Positions 59,168 through 64,000 of a DNA stretch of 64,000 bases are shown piece by piece. The position numbers and the translations under genes are program-made. Each line of letters opens with the position of its first letter. Within the stretch, counting starts at the first letter, position 1. Source of the stretch: Tragulus kanchil (Eukaryota; Chordata; Mammalia; Artiodactyla; Tragulidae); the NCBI GenBank assembly GCA_022376925.1, contig JAIOJX010000025.1:139025301-139089300 (forward strand), given 5' to 3'. The notes under the pieces were generated by a model, which did not search any database, had not been told where the DNA came from, and saw only the letters and a list, made by a program, of their open reading frames with translations.

Positions 59168-59312
59168 GCCTAGTTGTTCAGTCGTGTCCGACTCTTGGGG
59201 ACCCTATAGACGATAGCCGTCAGGCTCCTCTGTGCATGGGATTTCCCAGGCAGGAATACTGGAGTGGGTTGCCATTTCCTTCTCCAGATCTTCCTGACCT
59301 AGGGTATCATGC
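59168..59312 (-). mobile_element. Bov-A2 SINE
   Basis: 'ttgttcagtcgtgtccgact' to 'ttccttctccagatcttcct', reverse complement of Bov-A with a small internal deletion. Duplicate at 60292-60434. Confidence 0.88.
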
Positions 59313-59399
59313 CTTCTGGGGATCATGTCAAAACCCCGCCAGTATCTTCCCATGCCCAATGTCTTAGGAGGAGAAACCAACCTTCTTCTTAGGGCAGCC

Positions 59400-59775
59400 A
59401 AGGCTGATCTTTACTGCTCTGCCCTGGCTCTTCCCCGGCCCCAAGGGCATCCTGCTCCACCCTAGTACTTTGCACTTGCCTTTCTCTCTGCCTGCATGTC
59501 TACATAGCTCCCGTCTTCCATTTCTTCTGTCACAGCTCAGATGTCCCCATATCAGAAATGCCTTCCCTGACTATCCTATGAAACCATAGTACCCTCCTTT
59601 CTCTTTTCCTGAGGCTGCCTTGTTGTCCCTCTCCGTAGGATTTATCTCAAACCGATTGTTTAAAAAAGTTTATGTGACACCCTCATGTTGGTTCCTAAAG
59701 GGGAGTGAGTCTTTTTTGGTTCGTGCTATATTTCCAGTACCTAGAAGAGTGCAGCTCAAATAAATGGATTTCTAG
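59400..59775 (+). mobile_element. L2 LINE 3' end (sense)
   Basis: 'atgccttccctgactatcct', 'tagtaccctcctttctcttt', 'gctatatttccagtacctag' and 'gtgcagctcaaataaatgg' follow the L2 3' end order. Duplicate at 60523-60898. Confidence 0.6.
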
Positions 59776-60975
59776 GGGGTCGAAACCTTAGCTTGCCTGC
59801 AAGTATGGTCCACAGAATAAAACAAACCACTAGAGATTTAAACACAGAAGAAGTCATCAGCATATTGACAGTGTTGAAAACCGTAGACCGAAAGCCCAGG
59901 GGAAGAATACTGTGGAGATCCGAAGTCAGAGCCCTGGGGCACTAATGTGTGCAGAGCTTTGACAGATATGGAGAACAAGCCTGCGAAGGAGGGAAAAAAC
60001 CAAGCTAGACTCAGGGGTTACTCAACCATGGAGCTGCACTGAAACCATGCCAGGGGCTGCTGGGAATTAGGGGGACTGAGCATTGTCACAGGCAAGGTGG
60101 GGTCCCCGATGACCTTGAGAAGAACTTTTTCAGGGAAGTGATGGGGTCCAGAGCCCAAACGTCCTGGGTTGAACGAGGGAGGTAAGAAAATGGCGACAGA
60201 GGAGGTAGGCAGCTCCTGTGAGTTTTGCTGTGAGAGTGGAGCAGTTGTGGGCCACAAGTAGCCCATGAAACTTCCACATCTCCTGGCATGCCTAGTTGTT
60301 CAGTCGTGTCCGACTCTTGGGGACCCTATAGACGATAGCCGTCCAGGCTCCTCTGTGCATGGGATTTCCCAGGCAGGAATACTGGAGTGGGTTGCCATTT
60401 CCTTCTCCAGATCTTCCTGACCTAGGGTATCATGCCTTCTGGGGATCATGTCAAAACCCCGCCAGTATCTTCCCATGCCCAATGTCTTAGGAGGAGAAAC
60501 CAACCTTCTTCTTAGGGCAGCCAAGGCTGATCTTTACTGCTCTGCCCTGGCTCTTCCCCGGCCCCAAGGGCATCCTGCTCCACCCTAGTACTTTGCACTT
60601 GCCTTTCTCTCTGCCTGCATGTCTACATAGCTCCCGTCTTCCATTTCTTCTGTCACAGCTCAGATGTCCCCATATCAGAAATGCCTTCCCTGACTATCCT
60701 ATGAAACCATAGTACCCTCCTTTCTCTTTTCCTGAGGCTGCCTTGTTGTCCCTCTCCGTAGGATTTATCTCAAACCGATTGTTTAAAAAAGTTTATGTGA
60801 CACCCTCATGTTGGTTCCTAAAGGGGAGTGAGTCTTTTTTGGTTCGTGCTATATTTCCAGTACCTAGAAGAGTGCAGCTCAAATAAATGGATTTCTAGGG
60901 GGTCGAAACCTTAGCTTGCCTGCAAGTATGGTCCACAGAATAAAACAAACCACTAGTATGCATACACAAAATGGT

Positions 60976-61095
60976 GGGGACTTCCCTGGCAGTTCAGGAA
61001 TTAAGATTCTATGCTTCCACTGTAGGGGGTGCAGGTCCTGTCCCTGGTCTGAGAACTCAGATCTTGCATGCCATGCCTCAGGCAAAATATAAACA
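60976..61095 (+). mobile_element. Short CHR-type tRNA-Glu SINE
   Basis: 'ggggacttccctggcagttc', 'aggtcctgtccctggtctga', ending 'catgcctcaggcaaaatata'. Confidence 0.85.
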
Positions 61096-61234
61096 AAATG
61101 CATGTGTGTATGTGTAATTGATGATCAGATAAGAGGACAATGTTATATCTTAAAAAAACAGGTATTTGGTTAAGAAGGAATTAAGTCTTGATTTCTGGTT
61201 TTGTATGCATTCCTTTCCTACTATAATGTAGCTG

Positions 61235-61617
61235 TAGAGTTCTGCAGTCAAAAACTTGCTTTGCAAGTTCTGAATCTCAAAGCTTCCACTGTTGTCTTCC
61301 CCTTATAAAAGGGGTATTATAATAGCAGGATCTTGTGAGTATTAAATGAGAAAATGCACATCAAGAATTTAGGACAGAGTGGACTCAGTACATTTTTGTC
61401 CCTTCCCGTCTTCTTCATGATGGCATCTGTAGCAAAGACAGTTATTCAGTTTGTAAGTGACTAGGCACCTGCCCCGAACTCACATCACATTGGCCATTGT
61501 TGTCTTACAAAGGTGGACATCATCAGCCTATAGGCAGTGACCTTTTCTATTTCTTGCACCTCTATATCCCTAGTGCCTAGCCCTGTGCCTGACACAAGGT
61601 CAATCATGTTTGCTGAC
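61235..61617 (+). mobile_element. MIR remnant and L2 3' end
   Basis: 61235-61400 ('gagtattaaatgagaaaatg', 'ggacagagtggactcagtac') reads like a sense MIR. 61525-61617 ('atccctagtgcctagccctg', 'gtgcctgacacaaggtcaat') is an L2 3' end, which resumes after the next SINE as 'tttgctgaataagtaa'. Confidence 0.55.
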
Positions 61618-61735
61618 ATACTTCCCCGTGGTCCAGTGGTTAAGACTCCATGCTTCCAATGTAGGGAACATGGTTCAGTCCCTGGCTAGGGGATTAAGAT
61701 TCCCTGTACCAAATGATGTGGCCAAAAAAAAAAAC
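61618..61735 (+). mobile_element. Short CHR-type tRNA-Glu SINE with target repeats
   Basis: 'acttccccgtggtccagtgg', 'tggttcagtccctggctagg', A run at the end. 'gtttgctga' at 61608 and 61739 is the target-site duplication, splitting an L2 3' end. Confidence 0.88.
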
Positions 61736-61744
61736 CCAGTTTGC

Positions 61745-62165
61745 TGAATAAGTAAATCTTTGAAATGTTAAACTGAGATCACAACAAGAAACTAGACCGA
61801 GAAGAGGATGACATAGGATCTGGGAAACAGAAATTCCAACCAAGAGTGAAGCAAAGGGAATTCGTAGACAGCAGTATAGCAGTCGTAGAGTTCAGCCAGT
61901 CCAGAATGGAACAAGCCAGAGGCCCCTGGAGACAGGTTCCAGAGGATGACACAGAGAGAACACGAAATGTGCCTTAGAGTAATTGAGACAAGATCGACAT
62001 CAAAGGGGTAAAGTTTAGAGATCAATGTACAACAAGTACATAGAGAACTAAACAAGTAAAAAAGCAAGTAACTGGCTTCCAGAAAAACACAGTTGTTCAA
62101 TAAGGTGAATATCAGTCATTGATCTAACCAAAATTATGATTCATTATTTGGCGAGAATGGGAAGA
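61745..62165. other. Unique sequence, nothing recognised
   Basis: A 102-codon minus-strand frame (61792-62100) shows no recognisable family. Confidence 0.3.
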
Positions 62166-62169
62166 GGGG

Positions 62170-62375
62170 AGGGCTTCCCAGGTCGCAGTACTGGTAAAGA
62201 ACCAGCCTGCCATTGCAGGAGACACAAGGGAGGCAGGTTTGATCCCTGGGTCAAGAAGATCCCCTGGAGCAGGAAATGGCAACCCACTCCAGTATTCTTG
62301 ACTGAGGAATCCCATGGACAGAGGAGCCTGGTGGTCCATGAGATCAGAAAGAGTCAGACTACTGAAGTGACTTAG
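62170..62375 (+). mobile_element. Bov-tA SINE
   Basis: 'agggcttcccaggtcgcagt', 'cactccagtattcttgactg', ending 'tcagactactgaagtgactt'. The D17 second copy (63316-63470) lacks its head. Confidence 0.9.
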
Positions 62376-62467
62376 CATGGGGGAGCAGAGAAAGTGTGTA
62401 TACACCTGGTGCGAATGATGGGAGGTGAAAAAAGATTATACCTTTCATAGGAAACATCAGTGGATTG

Positions 62468-63050
62468 GGACTTCTCTGGTGGTCCCGTGGTGGAGAGTCT
62501 GCTTGCTAATGCAGGGGGACACGAGTTCCATCTCTGGTCTGGGAAGATTCCACGTGCCTTGGAGCAACTGAGTCCATGCACCACAACTACTGTGCCCATA
62601 CTCTAAAGCCAGTGGGCTGCAACTGCTTAAGTCTGAGCTCCACAAGAAGAGAAGTCACTGCAATGAGAAGCCTGAGCATCGCAATGAAAAGTAACACCTG
62701 GGGCTTCCCTGGTAGTCCAGGGGGTAAAGACATTGCCTCACAGTGTAAGGGGTGCCGGTTTGATCCATGGCCTGGGAAGATCCCACATGCCGCGGAGCAA
62801 CTGGACCGATGTGTCCAACTACCGAGCCAGTGCTCTGGAGCACAGGCGCCCAGAGCTGGTGTTCTGTAACGAGAGAGGCCACTGCAGTGGGAGGCCCACA
62901 CAGGCCAAAGAACAAAGATAGAAATAAATGAAAGACCAATAGAAGTGGCCAAAATAAATAAACAAATAAAGTAACACCTGCTTGCTGCAACTAGAGAAAA
63001 CACATGAGCAGCAATGAAGACCCAGATCAGCCAAAAATAAACAATTTTTT
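62468..63050 (+). mobile_element. Long CHR-type SINE, split by a younger SINE
   Basis: The head 'gggacttctctggtggtccc' and modules run to 62700. The element resumes at 62981 ('cttgctgcaactagagaaaa') and ends with 'cagccaaaaataaacaattt'. The inserted element is at 62701-62967. The duplicate begins at 63563. Confidence 0.92.
62701..62967 (+). mobile_element. CHR-2-like tRNA-Glu SINE, long-body subfamily (locus 6), nested
   Basis: The head 'gggcttccctggtagtccag' is followed by 'gaggccactgcagtgggagg', 'ccaaagaacaaagatagaaa' and 'gaccaatagaagtggcc', then (aaat)n. The target-site duplication aaagtaacacctg lies at 62688-62700 and 62968-62980. Insertion into a long CHR SINE shows this subfamily is the younger of the two. 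Confidence 0.93.
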
Positions 63051-63246
63051 TTTTAAAAAATCAAGGGATTTTAACCTAAACATGAAAAACCAGGAAGAGG
63101 TATTATATACGTATTACTTACAGGCGTGAAGTTAACTGCAAATAATTAAAGAGTACAAATTAGATTCTTCCAGAAATTAGAAAATGAGGCATGAGGTATA
63201 GAGTAGGAGCAGTCCACTGTTATTCTTCTTAACAGACTGTCCCTGT

Positions 63247-63315
63247 GTTACGGGCTGAATTGGGGCCTCCCTTCCCAAAGTTATGTTGAAATCTAACACC
63301 AATACTTCAGAAGGT
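63247..63315 (+). mobile_element. MLT1-like LTR, 5' fragment cut at the D17 junction
   Basis: 'tgtgttacgggctgaattgg' through 'aatacttcagaaggtgac' resembles the start of the LTR at 50925. It stops where D17 copy 2 begins. The rest of it, if real, should lie beyond the window. Confidence 0.6.
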
Positions 63316-64000
63316 GACACAAGGGAGGCAGGTTTGATCCCTGGGTCAAGAAGATCCCCTGGAGAAGGAAACGCCAACCCACTCCAGTATTCTTGACTGA
63401 GGAATCCCATGGACAGAGGAGCCTGGTGGTCCATGAGATCAGAAAGAGTCAGACTACTGAAGTGACTTAGCATGGGGGAGCAGAGAAAGTGTGTATACAC
63501 CTGGTGCGAATGATGGGAGGTGAAAAAAGATTATACCTTTCATAGGAAACATCAGTGGATTGGGACTTCTCTGGTGGTCCCGTGGTGGAGAGTCTGCTTG
63601 CTAATGCAGGGGGACACGAGTTCCATCTCTGGTCTGGGAAGATTCCACGTGCCTTGGAGCAACTGAGTCCATGCACCACAACTACTGTGCCCATACTCTA
63701 AAGCCAGTGGGCTGCAACTGCTTAAGTCTGAGCTCCACAAGAAGAGAAGTCACTGCAATGAGAAGCCTGAGCATCGCAATGAAAAGTAACACCTGGGGCT
63801 TCCCTGGTAGTCCAGGGGGTAAAGACATTGCCTCACAGTGTAAGGGGTGCCGGTTTGATCCATGGCCTGGGAAGATCCCACATGCCGCGGAGCAACTGGA
63901 CCGATGTGTCCAACTACCGAGCCAGTGCTCTGGAGCACAGGCGCCCAGAGCTGGTGTTCTGTAACGAGAGGGCCACTGCAGTGGGAGGCCCACACAGGCC

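Larger units (their letters stand above)
58708..60955. repeat. Tandem duplication, period 1122 bp (D16), overlapping D15
   Basis: Copy 1 is 58708-59829 and copy 2 is 59830-60955. The junction shares only 'ctag' ('aaccactagagattt' against 'aaccactagtatgca'). Because of the overlap with D15, the stretch starting 'ctagagatttaaacacagaa' occurs three times. A C is missing in the SINE at 59220 compared with 60343. Confidence 0.95.
62221..64000. repeat. Tandem duplication, period 1095 bp, running off the window (D17)
   Basis: Copy 1 is 62221-63315 and copy 2 starts at 63316 and reaches the window end. At the junction an MLT1-like LTR fragment is cut and a Bov-tA begins mid-element. Copy 2 has small changes just after the junction ('gagaaggaaacgcc' for 'gagcaggaaatggc') and one missing GA near 63970. 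Confidence 0.95.

Noticed and set aside
9008..62980. tRNA genes suggested by B-box-like GGTTCGATCCC motifs
   Set aside because: All such motifs lie in tRNA-Glu-derived SINEs with SINE bodies and A-rich tails. None has a complete cloverleaf outside a SINE.
62587..63003. 138-codon minus-strand frame with repeated 'SSCSAACGIFPGHGSNR'-type text
   Set aside because: This motif is the reverse translation of the long-body SINE and appears at every locus of that subfamily. It is not a protein repeat.
1507..64000. A new type of programmed or mobile ~1.1 kb tandem amplification system
   Set aside because: Units share no sequence, ends or target motif, and differences cluster at junctions as homopolymer errors. 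Assembly artefact explains this with fewer assumptions.
1..64000. CRISPR arrays, operons or bacterial genes
   Set aside because: The sequence is a ruminant nuclear region. The regular repeats are either tandem duplications or SINEs, with no short spaced repeats.

Overview
This window is nuclear, gene-poor DNA from a ruminant, probably a pecoran such as cattle, sheep, goat or deer. The evidence is the repeat content: a BovB (RTE-clade) LINE 3' end at 26410-27058, many Bov-A/Bov-tA SINEs, many CHR-type tRNA-Glu SINEs and an artiodactyl-type L1 3' UTR. There are also ancient mammalian repeats (L2, MIR, MER5, MER20, MLT1-like LTR) and two solo endogenous retrovirus LTRs. I cannot name the species. 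I recognise no intact protein-coding gene. The longest open frames lie in SINEs or are not recognisable, and I treat almost all of them as chance.

The dominant structure is a series of near-identical direct tandem duplications. Fifteen have a period of about 1.07-1.18 kb, with second copies starting near 2610, 6942, 10158, 14407, 17584, 19624, 25445, 30660, 37314, 46785, 48956, 51701, 57951, 59830 and 63316. One more has a period of 367 bp (21062) and one about 70 bp (53184). Several overlap, so some segments occur three times. Copies differ mainly by homopolymer length changes and short scrambled patches, and these cluster at the end of the left copy and the start of the right copy. SINEs and LTRs are whole where the unit meets its outer flanks but cut at the internal copy1/copy2 junction. 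This pattern fits false duplication at gap-fill or contig joins of a long-read-patched assembly much better than biology. About 17 kb of the window is probably redundant.

Layout: 1-5.5 kb, L2 remnant and several SINEs. 5.5-11.5 kb, mostly unique sequence in two duplications. 11.5-13.2 kb, an old L1 ORF2 fragment carrying a 36-bp insert that matches the 5' end of 5S rRNA, flanked by a 19-bp target-site duplication. 13.3-21.6 kb, duplicated unique sequence and SINEs. 22-28.4 kb, L2, BovB and a small possible membrane-spanning open frame. 29.4-31.8 kb, solo ERV class I LTR and its truncated duplicate. 32.5-33.9 kb, L1 in antisense with a second LTR inserted. 34-45 kb, SINEs, MIR and MER5. 45.5-53 kb, MIR, MER20, CHR SINEs and an MLT1-like LTR, all duplicated. 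55.87-56.34 kb, a CpG island, the only good promoter candidate. 56.5-64 kb, L2, L1 3' UTR, SINEs and duplications up to the window edge.

The most interesting biological items are the 5S rRNA-derived tailless retropseudogene, a coherent low-divergence tRNA-Glu SINE subfamily (six loci, most with clear target-site duplications, one nested in an older SINE, some with an NRF1-like core), and the CpG island without a visible gene.
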